Assembly (NCBI RefSeq): GCF_012910715.1
Contig: NZ_JABBHF010000003.1
Span: 124,001-188,000, forward strand
Direction of reading: 5' to 3'
From: Flavivirga algicola
GTDB lineage: Bacteria; Bacteroidota; Bacteroidia; Flavobacteriales; Flavobacteriaceae
Length of the DNA: 64,000 nt
Shown here piece by piece: positions 17,421 through 26,706 of the stretch. Made by a program: the position numbers and the translations under genes. The notes under the pieces are model-generated. The model was given only the letters and a program-made list of their open reading frames with translations. It had not been told where the DNA came from and searched no databases. Numbering within the stretch: the stretch's first letter is position 1; each line of letters begins with the position of its first letter.

Positions 17421-18935
17421 TTATTTTTTTGTCCAATAATCCATTACTAAAACACCACCTATAATTGGGCCTACTTTACTAATGAGGTCTAAATGTGCTT
17501 TGTGAAATAAGTAAATTTCTCTAGCGTGTTCATCATTAAAGGTTAGGGTAAAACAATGGGTAAAACCATCACTATGGCCTTCTGTACTATCATTCACACC
17601 CCACTCTATATCAGCTATTTCTGGAATTTTATTTTTGAGCTCTAAAAATATATTAACAGCTTCATCTATTTGTTTTTGAGAGGCTTCTTCTTTATATTTT
17701 AGATTTACAATATGTCGTAAAACTTTTCCTTCTCTTTCTATTTTTGGTGCTACTCTATAAGTTGCTACCTTTCCAAAGTCAAACCTGAAAGACCCAGCAA
17801 TTAAGAAATTGGTATCTTCAATTTTATGAGATCTTAAACCATAATAGATAGAGAAGCCAGTTTCTAAATAGTTGATTGGGGTTAAGACACCCGCCTCACT
17901 TAATTTGCAAAGTTGAATAGCTTCATCATCTCTGGTGCCTACAGCTATTACTGCTTCGTTATTATCTACTGAAACTACCTCTATTCTTGTTTGTCCTTGC
18001 AACTTGGTGTTTTCATCATCTTTTAAAATAGAATGAGGTACTAAAGCCCCCTTTTTATTCACTTTAAAAACACTTACGGCATCACCATGATACACAAAAT
18101 CTGTCTTTTTAATAAAACCACTTCTTTTATAATATTTATGGTGTCTGTGCCCAACAATTACATAATTGTTATCGCCTAAAGTTACACCAGTTACAGGATA
18201 AGCACCAGTTAAGAATCTATCTTTGGTATTATCACTTATGTTGTTCACATTTTTGAACGTTCCATCATCATAAATTCTAAAGCTGCTTACACCATTGTCT
18301 TGAAATCCACTTGTATATAAAAAGGTTTTACCCTTAATTTTATGAACATACATGCCAATAATACCATCTGTATGAAGTTTGTCATCATCTTTCATAGATT
18401 GTACATGTGTTAACTTTCCATCATCTTGAATTTTAAAACAGCTTAACCCAGGCGTATCTTCAAGCCCTCCAACAAATAGGTAAGATGCATTTTTCATATG
18501 CACTACTTGTAGTGTAATTGCAACAGCAAGGTGAGTGTCTTCAGTATCTTCTACCAGAGCAACACGTTCAATAGAACCGTTATCTAAAATTTTAAAGGTT
18601 TCTATAACATTACCGTATTTATTGGCTACAAATAAGAAATCTGTACCATTAATATTGTCGGCCACCATACCTCTTGCAGGGCCTTTTTGTTTGTACAGCT
18701 CATGATTGCTAATAGGCGTAAGCATACCTTCTTTATCAAGGCTATATACATCAATATTGCCAAAACCTCCAACGTATACATAATCTGAACTTCCTTTTTT
18801 GTAGCTCGTTACAGTTACTGTGTTTTGTGCAGAAATATTTTTAAAATCTTTACGGTAAAGCATTAAATCGTCAGATGTTTGAGCAAAACAAACATGGGAT
18901 AAAAACAATGCTAAAATGAAAATTGCTTTTTTCAT
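17421..18935 (-). CDS. Secreted lactonase-like beta-propeller fused to a C-terminal Dabb domain
   Basis: 504 residues from the chosen ATG. A start 8 codons upstream is possible, but this one gives a clean signal peptide, KKAIFILALFLSHVCFAQ. Residues about 25-400 form repeated blades of the type YVYVGGFGNIDVYSLDKEG and FLFVANKYGN, as in YVTN/6-phosphogluconolactonase-like propellers. The last 105 residues (LRHIVNLKYKEEASQKQIDE to GVLVMDYW) match the stress-responsive Dabb alpha/beta barrel, a dimeric fold often found in small catabolic enzymes. A propeller-Dabb fusion with a signal peptide is unusual. It lies between the GlcG and SDR genes. Confidence 0.8.
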   Translation of the reverse strand: MKKAIFILALFLSHVCFAQTSDDLMLYRKDFKNISAQNTVTVTSYKKGSSDYVYVGGFGNIDVYSLDKEGMLTPISNHELYKQKGPARGMVADNINGTDFLFVANKYGNVIETFKILDNGSIERVALVEDTEDTHLAVAITLQVVHMKNASYLFVGGLEDTPGLSCFKIQDDGKLTHVQSMKDDDKLHTDGIIGMYVHKIKGKTFLYTSGFQDNGVSSFRIYDDGTFKNVNNISDNTKDRFLTGAYPVTGVTLGDNNYVIVGHRHHKYYKRSGFIKKTDFVYHGDAVSVFKVNKKGALVPHSILKDDENTKLQGQTRIEVVSVDNNEAVIAVGTRDDEAIQLCKLSEAGVLTPINYLETGFSIYYGLRSHKIEDTNFLIAGSFRFDFGKVATYRVAPKIEREGKVLRHIVNLKYKEEASQKQIDEAVNIFLELKNKIPEIADIEWGVNDSTEGHSDGFTHCFTLTFNDEHAREIYLFHKAHLDLISKVGPIIGGVLVMDYWTKK

Positions 18936-18968
18936 GGGTTTATATATTTTATATTTCAAATTTAGTTA

Positions 18969-19454
18969 TTATAAGATAGATGCTGCACCAGCAGTAGCAA
19001 TAGCTCTGTCTTGATCAATAGTACCACCGCTCACACCAATGGCACCAATAATTTTACCTTCTTTATTTTTTATAGGTATGCCGCCAGGGAACGTAATTAA
19101 ACCATCATTAGAATGTTCTATATTGTAAATTATGCCTCCTGGTTGCGTTAGTTCTCCCAATTTTCCAGTATCAATATTAAAATACCTTGCCGTTTTTGCT
19201 TTTTTAATGGCTACATCGATGCTTCCTAGAAAAGATTCATCCATTCTTATAAAGGCTTTTAAATTAGCACCAGCATCTACTACTGCAATATTTACCAATA
19301 CGTTCGAGTCTTCGGCTTTTTTCTTGGCAGCTAAAAGGGCTTTAAAAGCTTCATTGTGAGTAATATCATTAGTAATTTGGGCATGTACCGTATTTGATAG
19401 TAATGCTAGTGTCAATGTAATGATACAAATTTTTAATGGTTTAAGTAAGTTCAT
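18969..19454 (-). CDS. GlcG/HbpS-family protein, secreted
   Basis: 161 residues from the ATG at 19454; an in-frame start 23 codons earlier would place extra residues before the signal peptide, so the shorter form is preferred. The signal peptide is KPLKICIITLTLALLSNTVHAQ. The mature part has AFKALLAAKKKAEDSN, VVDAGANLKAFIRMD and IGAIGVSGGTIDQDRAIA, typical of the HbpS/GlcG fold that binds haem or small ligands. It follows the Crp-like regulator with a 90-bp gap that may contain its own promoter, and precedes the propeller-Dabb gene by 9 bp. Confidence 0.88.
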   Translation of the reverse strand: MNLLKPLKICIITLTLALLSNTVHAQITNDITHNEAFKALLAAKKKAEDSNVLVNIAVVDAGANLKAFIRMDESFLGSIDVAIKKAKTARYFNIDTGKLGELTQPGGIIYNIEHSNDGLITFPGGIPIKNKEGKIIGAIGVSGGTIDQDRAIATAGAASIL

Positions 19455-19544
19455 AATTCTGTTTATCGTTTTATAAATACAAAAATTATAAACCATTCTG
19501 AGAAAATAGTTGAACAAGTTCAACTTGATAAAATTTCACTGGAT

Positions 19545-20117
19545 TTAAGATTGTTTTTTAATTTTACTTAAAAACTCATGCGTAATACCCAAATAGCTGG
19601 CAATTTGTTTGTCGGTGAGTTTGGAAGCGATGTTCGGATAGGTATTTGCAAAGTAATGATAGCGTTCTTTTGCCGTTTCGCAATGATTTCTAATTAAACG
19701 ACGCTGCCATGCAACTAGCGCTTTTTGAGACATCACTCTGAATAATTTCTCAACGATAGGGATAGATTCGTAAAGCGCCAATTTATCGGTTCTGTTAATT
19801 AAAAGTACTTTGCTGTCTTCCAGGGCTTGTATATTTAAATTCGATGGTGTTTGGTTCATGAAACTATCAATATCCATTAACCACCAATCTCTCGTGGCAA
19901 AATATAAGGTGTTTTCATTGCCTTTTTTATCGATGGTGAAGATTCTAAAACAGCCTTCTAAAACAAAGCCTTCAAATTTGCATATTTCACCTTGGGTTAG
20001 TAGAGAAGCCTTTTTTTTAATAGACTGAGGATAAAAGTATTTACAGATTTCTTCTAATTCTGAATTAGAGAGTTGGGCATTTTTCTTTATATTTTGTTTT
20101 AGTAAATCGTTAACCAT
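19545..20117 (-). CDS. Crp/Fnr-family transcriptional regulator
   Basis: 190 residues. The N-terminal 120 residues form the cyclic-nucleotide-binding-type beta-barrel (LLTQGEICKFEGFVLEGCFRI in parts, and VLLINRTDKLALYES). The C-terminal helix-turn-helix is short: LTDKQIASYLGITHEFLSKIKK. This is the Bacteroidota subgroup without the classic cAMP phosphate-binding loop, so the ligand is unknown. It is upstream of GlcG, propeller-Dabb and SDR on the same strand and is the obvious candidate regulator of that set. Confidence 0.87.
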   Translation of the reverse strand: MVNDLLKQNIKKNAQLSNSELEEICKYFYPQSIKKKASLLTQGEICKFEGFVLEGCFRIFTIDKKGNENTLYFATRDWWLMDIDSFMNQTPSNLNIQALEDSKVLLINRTDKLALYESIPIVEKLFRVMSQKALVAWQRRLIRNHCETAKERYHYFANTYPNIASKLTDKQIASYLGITHEFLSKIKKQS

Positions 20118-20278
20118 TAATGTAAATAAGCATTGGAAACTCGGTGGAAATTTACTAATTTTAAAAGGATTGAAACATAATATTTCAATAGAATTTTATC
20201 TGTGCTATGTGTAAGTAAATAATATGTTTGTGACTCTTAACTCTGCGTATACGGATTTCTCTTTTTTTATATAAAAAA

Positions 20279-20310
20279 GGTCTGAAAAACCAAAATAGAT
20301 TTTTCAGACC
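20279..20310 (-). terminator. Terminator of the large PEPCK-like gene
   Basis: GGTCTGAAAAA, a 10-nt loop and TTTTTCAGACC form an 11-bp stem, with an A-run to the left giving UUUUUU on the minus-strand RNA. It starts 30 bp after the stop at 20341. Confidence 0.8.
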
Positions 20311-20340
20311 TCATTGAAAAACGCAATTCAAGGTATTATG

Positions 20341-23300
20341 TTACTTCCTGTATAAAGGATCTGCTCCAATAGTACCAATTAAACTGTTTAAATATGAGTC
20401 GGATTTAACTCGATTATATAATTGTTTTACAGATTCCAAACGATCTTTAATTTTCATTTCGGCTACTAAAACATTATTGTTCGGGTTTGAAATGAAGGCT
20501 TCTAAATAAGTGATTTGCGAATCATAAAAACGGATATCTTTTTGTTGTTTCAATACCAGTCTTTCTTTATACCAGTCACTATTTAATACGTAATCTCTGT
20601 TAAAATATTTACGTAACTCAGGATCACTGATGTCTTTTCCTTCATAATTGCCATAGGCCATCATGTGCAATAAGATTTTTAGTGGTGGTATAGCAGATTC
20701 TATGCTACCATCTTCGAAATAACTTATAGCCACTTTTTGCTGAGCTTCAACAATGTTTTTTATGCCATCTACGTAATCCTCCATACCTTGCAGTTCAGGT
20801 TTTAACATCCTTTCATTAAAAACGGCAATTGGTTCATCAAATAAACGATTTAAACATCTTAGGGAGAATGTTTTGGTAATTCTGTATCCTAAACGGCTTG
20901 CTAAAATGGTTTCACCATTAAACTCAAAATCTTCAATTTTTTCTAAGGAACCATCAGCAATTAGTTTTTGAGGGTCTCTGTTCTCTGGTTCTAAACGTGC
21001 CCAAATCTCTGGAATTAATAAGCTTACATCGTGGTCTATCTTGTTTTCAGCGCCTACATAACCAGCAGCCGTACTAAATCCGTTAGATTCTGTTAAAATA
21101 TGTGATAATAGGGCATTATTTAAATCGGTTGTAGGCGTTAACATGTTAAACGGGGCTTTTGTTAAAGCACCTTCCGATCCTGCGCCTGTTGTTGATGGTG
21201 ACTTACCTGTTAAACTACAGATAAAGTCCATAAATAACTCTGGTGTTTCTTGATAGTGAATCGGGTTGTAAACTGCTAATGGTCTAATACCAGCTTCTCT
21301 ATCTACAGGGTTGTTTCTTCTGCCGGGAAGTACAGCATTTACGACGTGAATAACAGGGTCTTCAGGTTTGATTTTTCTGCGTAAGCGCACGCCTATATTA
21401 GAGATATACGAGGCTTCTGTTTCATTGTAAAACCTGTTTGGTTCTAAATAACGCGGGTTTTTAGTTGGTAGACCATCTTCAATAATTCTTGGGTGAGACG
21501 GTAATACAAACTGTTCGTCATCATTTTCGCTATTAATAACTTCAAGTATAAAATCCTTAACAGGTTGTGTGTATTTGTCAAAATTTATAGTGTCCTCATA
21601 TATCGCAATAGCATCTTCTTTTGTTAACATTTCATAATTTGTTAAGAATCTGCCATCTGAAATAATATCTAATTCGGCAATTTTATCATAACCTCTAACA
21701 ATGGCCTCATCGGGTCTTTGGAATAAATGTGCTTCACAATTAGTTAATACTTTTACACTAGGGTTGTTGTATTCTGGATTCAAGTCTTTAAACTGGTCTC
21801 TTGGAAGCGTAATAGATGCAGAAATATCATCTTCGGTTTGAATTTTTTCACTTGCAGAGAAATCAGAACGCAGTTTGTTAAGCATCCAGTTGCCGTTTTG
21901 GTTGAACCCGATACGAACATAACTACCAACAACAGGATTGTTGTTGTAAATTAACGAAGTCCCTTTTACACCATTAATAATCTCGACAGACATCATGTCT
22001 TTCCAGTTAAGGTTGGCGCCGTGAGCTTGTCTGAATAAACGTTTTACAAAAAGAACTAAGGAACGTATGTGTACTGGAATATTTTTTAGCCACTCATTGA
22101 ATTCATCTGAGTTCTCTTCAGAAGGTGTTAATAATTTTACCACAGACCCTAAGGTTCTTTTTTCACTTAAGAACGACCTTGATTTGGGTCTATTAGGATC
22201 TTCTGTTTTCCATCTTGTAGAATAATCGAATTCAATAATTTCGTCAGCTTTTTTGAAATCCTCCTCAATATTATGAATATTGAACGTACCATAGGTAATA
22301 GCATTTTGCATGGATTTTGAAATCTCTGATTTTCCACCACCAGATACGGTACAAGGCTTATGACAAAAGATACCTTCTGGAAATGTTTCTACGATACGCC
22401 ATAAGTTGATAGATGGATGTTTTTCTAATCGTAATTTATTCCCTGATGGGTGTACATAGGTTTTAAATGGGGACAATATTAACTTTTGTTCTTTACCATT
22501 ATAATCCCATGTGATACTATTTTTGTTGATATTGAAATATGCAGATTCTGGAATATAAACAACATTTGGGTATTTCTTATCTACCGCATAATTTTCTGGT
22601 TTTATATCAATTCGATCTGCCAATAAGGTTTTTACCTCTTCAAAGGTGTGGTCTAGTCCATAACTTCGAGAATAATCTTTACCATTTACGGTATCTCCCA
22701 TGATACGTCTTGCATAGGCAATAGCACCACCAGCATGTTCCTCTTCTACTAAACCATAAAGATTTGCCGAATAACTTATTTGGGTTTTAATTTCCTTTTT
22801 AGAATAACCGTAGTAGTTGTCTGCAATCAAGGTAACCACAACACCACGTTCATCTCTACAGGTTATTTTAAAGGCTCCACCATCATTATAGAGTTCATTT
22901 TCATCTTTCCAGCACATGCCGTCTTTTCGTTGACGTTCTGTAGCATGATCGTAATGCGGTAACCCCACATCTTTTTTCTTTAAGGACTTTAAATGAGGTG
23001 CTAAAATAATACACCCAGTATGGCCTGTCCAATGCTCGGTATCTAAAGCAGCATCATTCTTAGCTAGGTTTGGGTTGCCTGCATTGCCAAAAATGTTTTC
23101 AACAAAATCTAAGTTGCTCACTAAATTCCCTGGCACAAAAAAGCGAACCTCTAAAGATTTTTCTTTAATAATACCTTTTACTTCGGGACAAACAATGGGC
23201 CTGAGCAGCATTGAGACCATAACCTTGGCCTTTTCTTTTTTGTTGGCTGTGAATGGTAAAACTTTTAAATCATCTGGTGCATTAAAAGCAGCATTTAAAA

Positions 23301-23793
23301 AGTGTGCTAATACAATTTTAGGAACTTCTTTTTTGTCCAGTGGAACTGGTAAGTCGCCTTCTACAATGTGAAAGGTTCCTTTTGTTGTTCTTTTATCGTG
23401 TAAAGGGTTGTTTAAAATACCTTGCTTTAGTCTTTTGGAATTAACTAAATCGCTTTGAAAAGAATTTCCATCTGGTGGTAAACTGGCTTCTCTGGCTTGT
23501 CCTTTTTTTGATAAAATAAGCGTATCATTTGGTAACGTGTAAGGTTTATCAAAAGAAACATCTTTTAGATAATCATTAATGAAGTTTTGTATTCTGGAGT
23601 CAGCAGGTGATTGATGATTAGCCAGAAGCCTTGAGTTTTCTTGAATGCTCTTTATTAATCCGTTAGTTAATTCTTCAAACTTAGGGTCGCAAAACGTTTC
23701 TTTGCTACCTTCTTCATCTTTGAAGGTTGGTTGTCCAATAGATGCTAACTTTAAGTTGATAGATTGAACAATGTCTTTTCTTAGTTTTTCCAT
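20341..23793 (-). CDS. Large conserved protein, candidate PPi-type phosphoenolpyruvate carboxykinase
   Basis: 1150 residues with no signal peptide or membrane segment. Length and character recall the PPi-dependent PEP carboxykinases of Entamoeba and Propionibacterium (about 1100-1150 residues), which interconvert oxaloacetate, PPi, PEP, phosphate and CO2. A glycine-rich phosphate-binding-like loop, CTVSGGGKSEISKSM, lies near residue 483. Other dense blocks are DTEHWTGHTGCIILAPH near 250, CRDERGVVVTLIADNYYGYS near 310, EEEHAGGAIAYARRIMGD near 350, and TGKSPSTTGAGSEGALTKAP near 870. The assignment is from memory of that family, not a search; it could be another uncharacterised kinase-like enzyme. 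Monocistronic, with its own terminator and an inverted repeat in the promoter. Confidence 0.5.
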   Translation of the reverse strand: MEKLRKDIVQSINLKLASIGQPTFKDEEGSKETFCDPKFEELTNGLIKSIQENSRLLANHQSPADSRIQNFINDYLKDVSFDKPYTLPNDTLILSKKGQAREASLPPDGNSFQSDLVNSKRLKQGILNNPLHDKRTTKGTFHIVEGDLPVPLDKKEVPKIVLAHFLNAAFNAPDDLKVLPFTANKKEKAKVMVSMLLRPIVCPEVKGIIKEKSLEVRFFVPGNLVSNLDFVENIFGNAGNPNLAKNDAALDTEHWTGHTGCIILAPHLKSLKKKDVGLPHYDHATERQRKDGMCWKDENELYNDGGAFKITCRDERGVVVTLIADNYYGYSKKEIKTQISYSANLYGLVEEEHAGGAIAYARRIMGDTVNGKDYSRSYGLDHTFEEVKTLLADRIDIKPENYAVDKKYPNVVYIPESAYFNINKNSITWDYNGKEQKLILSPFKTYVHPSGNKLRLEKHPSINLWRIVETFPEGIFCHKPCTVSGGGKSEISKSMQNAITYGTFNIHNIEEDFKKADEIIEFDYSTRWKTEDPNRPKSRSFLSEKRTLGSVVKLLTPSEENSDEFNEWLKNIPVHIRSLVLFVKRLFRQAHGANLNWKDMMSVEIINGVKGTSLIYNNNPVVGSYVRIGFNQNGNWMLNKLRSDFSASEKIQTEDDISASITLPRDQFKDLNPEYNNPSVKVLTNCEAHLFQRPDEAIVRGYDKIAELDIISDGRFLTNYEMLTKEDAIAIYEDTINFDKYTQPVKDFILEVINSENDDEQFVLPSHPRIIEDGLPTKNPRYLEPNRFYNETEASYISNIGVRLRRKIKPEDPVIHVVNAVLPGRRNNPVDREAGIRPLAVYNPIHYQETPELFMDFICSLTGKSPSTTGAGSEGALTKAPFNMLTPTTDLNNALLSHILTESNGFSTAAGYVGAENKIDHDVSLLIPEIWARLEPENRDPQKLIADGSLEKIEDFEFNGETILASRLGYRITKTFSLRCLNRLFDEPIAVFNERMLKPELQGMEDYVDGIKNIVEAQQKVAISYFEDGSIESAIPPLKILLHMMAYGNYEGKDISDPELRKYFNRDYVLNSDWYKERLVLKQQKDIRFYDSQITYLEAFISNPNNNVLVAEMKIKDRLESVKQLYNRVKSDSYLNSLIGTIGADPLYRK

Positions 23794-23800
23794 AGGTTCT

Positions 23801-23846
23801 AACTTTGCTAACTATTTATAGTTCATTATAATTCATAGCAAAGTTA
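23801..23846 (-). promoter_or_regulatory. Promoter -7 box inside a 10-bp inverted repeat upstream of the PEPCK-like gene
   Basis: AACTTTGCTA at 23801-23810 and TAGCAAAGTT at 23836-23845 are perfect inverted repeats separated by 25 bp, 8 bp before the ATG. The distal arm contains TAACTTTG on the minus strand (23839-23846), which is an exact -7 box. The repeat may be an operator, or the arms may pair in the 5' leader. Confidence 0.45.
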
Positions 23847-23969
23847 TATTTAGGATGTTTTAAAAAAGCTGTCAAAAGTCATGTTGCCTACAAATTTTTT
23901 ACTCAAACGATGTAGTAAGAAACTGGTGGTTAGAAAGGAGGAATAACTATTGTGCGCTTCAAAGATTTC

Positions 23970-24695
23970 TTAGTTTGGTGAAGTTAATTTTTCTAAAACG
24001 TTTGGCTTATATTTTCTACTAATGGGGATTTCGTTTCCAAAAATTACTATTTTGGTGTTGTTGAAAGATTCTATTTTTGTTATGTTTATTAGATAAGACC
24101 TATGAACCCTAATAAAGCTTGACGAAAGTCTATCTTCAAGTTTACTTATCTTTTCTCTGGTTGTAAATATTTTTTCTTCACTATATATTTTAACATAATC
24201 GCCCTGACTTTCAATATAATTGATTTTTGACTCTAAAAGTTGAACCGTTTTTCTGTTTGATTTAAATTGAATTAATGGCTCTAAATTTTCTTCTTTAACC
24301 GACCATCTTCTAATGAGGTATATTAAATTACTTAGAAATACAATAAAAAATAATACAATAGCTAATTGTTCAATATTGTAACTGTAAGCAGGCATGTTCT
24401 TAAAAGAATAGTTGCCTAAGCAAATAAGAAGGCATAGGATAATTAGAGTTTCTAGGTATATAGAAATAATAGTAATAAACAATCCAAATGATATAAATTT
24501 TAAGAATTGTTTTTTGAATAAGTATTTTGGAAATAGCCAATAATTAATAAGGTAAGAAGTGGCTATTATTATGGGTGTTAGTAAGCTAGTAAAAACTATT
24601 GCAAAATACATGTTTTGTTTTACACCAATTAAAAGTGCAATTAAAACACTATTGGCAATCCAAAATAAAAAATGTAATAATATACGTTTGTACAT
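23970..24695 (-). CDS. Membrane-anchored LytTR-family transcriptional regulator
   Basis: 241 residues. Four hydrophobic segments fill residues 5-130 (for example FLFWIANSVLIALLIG and LAIVLFFIVFLSNLIYLI). The LytTR DNA-binding domain occupies about residues 145-241: INYIESQGDYVKIYS, TREKISKLEDRL, FIRVHRSYLINITKIE and EIPISRKYKPNVLE. There is no receiver domain, so the membrane part probably senses directly. It is divergent from the ExbB-like/hydrolase pair, 153 bp away, and is a likely regulator of them. Confidence 0.88.
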   Translation of the reverse strand: MYKRILLHFLFWIANSVLIALLIGVKQNMYFAIVFTSLLTPIIIATSYLINYWLFPKYLFKKQFLKFISFGLFITIISIYLETLIILCLLICLGNYSFKNMPAYSYNIEQLAIVLFFIVFLSNLIYLIRRWSVKEENLEPLIQFKSNRKTVQLLESKINYIESQGDYVKIYSEEKIFTTREKISKLEDRLSSSFIRVHRSYLINITKIESFNNTKIVIFGNEIPISRKYKPNVLEKLTSPN

Positions 24696-24809
24696 AAAAA
24701 TAGAATTCTAAAAACAAAGATTCTACAATTTTTTTAAAAAAGACTTTTTTGTAGGTGAATAACCAGTTTAGGGACGGATTTAACATGCCGAATTAATCTT
24801 TATTATTTC

Positions 24810-24817
24810 TAAATTTG
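24810..24817 (+). promoter_or_regulatory. Putative -7 element of the ExbB-like/hydrolase operon
   Basis: TAAATTTG matches TAnnTTTG and is 31 bp before the ATG at 24849. No TTTG is visible at the standard -33 distance, which could mean an activator is needed. The divergent LytTR gene is a candidate. Confidence 0.4.
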
Positions 24818-24848
24818 GATTAATTAAAATTGATTTCTAAGACAAATT

Positions 24849-25220
24849 ATGATTGATTTTTTGAACAAAGGAGGATATGTGTTTATGTTGCCTTTAACAC
24901 TTTTGTTGTTAATAAACATTATAATAATAGCTAAAAATATCTCGTTTCTTTTTGCTAATAAGTTCTCATCAAAAGAAGCTGCGAAACAAAGTTTTGATTA
25001 TATATTTCACATTGGATTATTTGCATTGACTTTAGGTTTATTAGGGCAAATTGTTGGATTGTATGAAGGATTTGAGTCTATTGAAAATTGGGGTAATGTA
25101 GATGCTGATTTCCTCTTTAAGGGCATTGCAGTATCAGCTATACCAGCAATCTATGGATTGGGTATATTCATTGTATCATATGTGTTTTATTTATTATTGA
25201 AAGTAAAATTAAATTCATAA
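24849..25220 (+). CDS. Small MotA/TolQ/ExbB-like membrane protein
   Basis: 123 residues with three membrane helices (about 12-33, 48-70 and 92-118). The second and third helices, LFALTLGLLGQIVGLYEGFESI and FLFKGIAVSAIPAIYGLGIF (read in parts), resemble the conserved pore helices of the MotA/TolQ/ExbB proton-channel family. The protein is much shorter than a full ExbB (about 230), and no ExbD/TolR partner lies nearby. It may therefore have another membrane role. It precedes the hydrolase gene by 13 bp. Confidence 0.7.
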   Translation: MIDFLNKGGYVFMLPLTLLLLINIIIIAKNISFLFANKFSSKEAAKQSFDYIFHIGLFALTLGLLGQIVGLYEGFESIENWGNVDADFLFKGIAVSAIPAIYGLGIFIVSYVFYLLLKVKLNS

Positions 25221-25233
25221 ACATAAAAACGAA

Positions 25234-26700
25234 ATGAGATATTTAGAAATAGTATTATTGTTATTGGTAACCTTCCTGCCTTTTACAAAACGTATATTAC
25301 TTAAAATATTAGAAAAGAAATATTTATTAGCTGCTTTAGTTACTATTTTGGTATCGCATTTATTAATAGAGGGTTGGCGTTGGCAAATGTTTCCAGTCTA
25401 TCTATTATTAATTATTATTTTATATCGGATTATTTCAACAAACGCAATAACTAATTATAAATTAACTTTTTTAAGAATTGTTGGTTATGTAGTTGTTGTA
25501 TTGCTATTGATTCCTGGGTGGGTTTTGCCAAATATACTTCCTGTATTTCAACTTCCTGAACCAACAGGTAAATATACAGTGGGAACTTATAAAATACATT
25601 TAAAGACTAATATTGATGAGGTAATAACCAAGAATGAAGGAGATAAGAGGGAGCTCATGATTAAGGTTTGGTATCCATCTCTTTCAAGTACCAATAGAAA
25701 ACAAGAACCTTATCTAGACCATGCCAATAGAGTTGGTTTTGTAAATAAGTACCTGGGCTTTATGCCAACTACAGCATTAAATTATTTAGATGAAGTAAAA
25801 ACGCATGTTTATCCAAACATTCCAATAGCTAATGAATCTTTTCCAGTTTTAATCTTTTCTCATGGTTATGGTTCCAATGCTTCAGGTTACTATACATTAT
25901 TAACTGAAATAGCTAGTCAAGGTTACATCATTTTAAATATGAATCATACCTATGAGAGTTTGGGGGCTGTTTTTCCTAATGGTAAAGAAGTCTTTTTTGA
26001 TTATGACTTTCAGGCTACCCAAAATGTAAATTCCATGAAACATATTACTCCTATTAGAGAAGCTTTCAAAAAAAATCTTCCTTTTGAAGAACGGCATTCT
26101 ATTATTAGAGAAGCATCTAAAGGCTATGCTGCAACGAAAATGATAAAAAGATGGGCTAAGGATATTACATACACTTTAGATCAATTAGAATATTGGAATA
26201 ATGAGGGTTTTTTTAAAGGAAAATTAGACTTAGATAGAATAGGTGTTTTTGGACACTCTCGTGGTGGTGGAGCTGCTGGACAGGCAACTATTGAAGATGC
26301 CAGAATAAAAGCATCTGCAAATATTGACGGTGTGCAATGGGGCGAAATGATGGATACTATTTATCAAACTCCCTTTTTATATCTTTCTTCAGATTGGGGA
26401 GAGAATCACGAAGATGTTAACTTGCATGTTTATAAAAATAAAAGTACCAATTATTTTTATGAGGCAAAACTGTTAACCGCAGCGCACCCAAATTTCATGG
26501 ACATCCCTTTTATGATTCCAGTTAAAGAGTTAGCGCAAACTGGTAATATTGATGTTAAATTAGGTGTTAAAATTACTAATGAGCTTGTCATAGCATTTTT
26601 TAATTCACACTTAAGAGGTGATTCTATTAGTATAAAAGAAATAAGCAAAAAGTATGATTTGCTTAAAATGACTGTACATGAAGGAGATTCATTAAAGTAG
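25234..26700 (+). CDS. Membrane-anchored alpha/beta hydrolase (PAF-acetylhydrolase/dienelactone hydrolase-like)
   Basis: 488 residues. Three to four membrane helices are in residues 1-110, then an alpha/beta hydrolase domain. The oxyanion region is VLIFSHGYGSNASGY near residue 205; the nucleophile is in GVFGHSRGGGAAGQ near 343; Asp candidates are in ASANIDGVQWG, and the catalytic His is in AAHPNFMD near 412. The order fits platelet-activating-factor acetylhydrolase-like lipases. The active domain probably faces the periplasm. It is co-transcribed with the ExbB-like gene and ends 6 bp from the convergent acyl-CoA dehydrogenase. Confidence 0.85.
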   Translation: MRYLEIVLLLLVTFLPFTKRILLKILEKKYLLAALVTILVSHLLIEGWRWQMFPVYLLLIIILYRIISTNAITNYKLTFLRIVGYVVVVLLLIPGWVLPNILPVFQLPEPTGKYTVGTYKIHLKTNIDEVITKNEGDKRELMIKVWYPSLSSTNRKQEPYLDHANRVGFVNKYLGFMPTTALNYLDEVKTHVYPNIPIANESFPVLIFSHGYGSNASGYYTLLTEIASQGYIILNMNHTYESLGAVFPNGKEVFFDYDFQATQNVNSMKHITPIREAFKKNLPFEERHSIIREASKGYAATKMIKRWAKDITYTLDQLEYWNNEGFFKGKLDLDRIGVFGHSRGGGAAGQATIEDARIKASANIDGVQWGEMMDTIYQTPFLYLSSDWGENHEDVNLHVYKNKSTNYFYEAKLLTAAHPNFMDIPFMIPVKELAQTGNIDVKLGVKITNELVIAFFNSHLRGDSISIKEISKKYDLLKMTVHEGDSLK

Positions 26701-26706
26701 AAAAAT

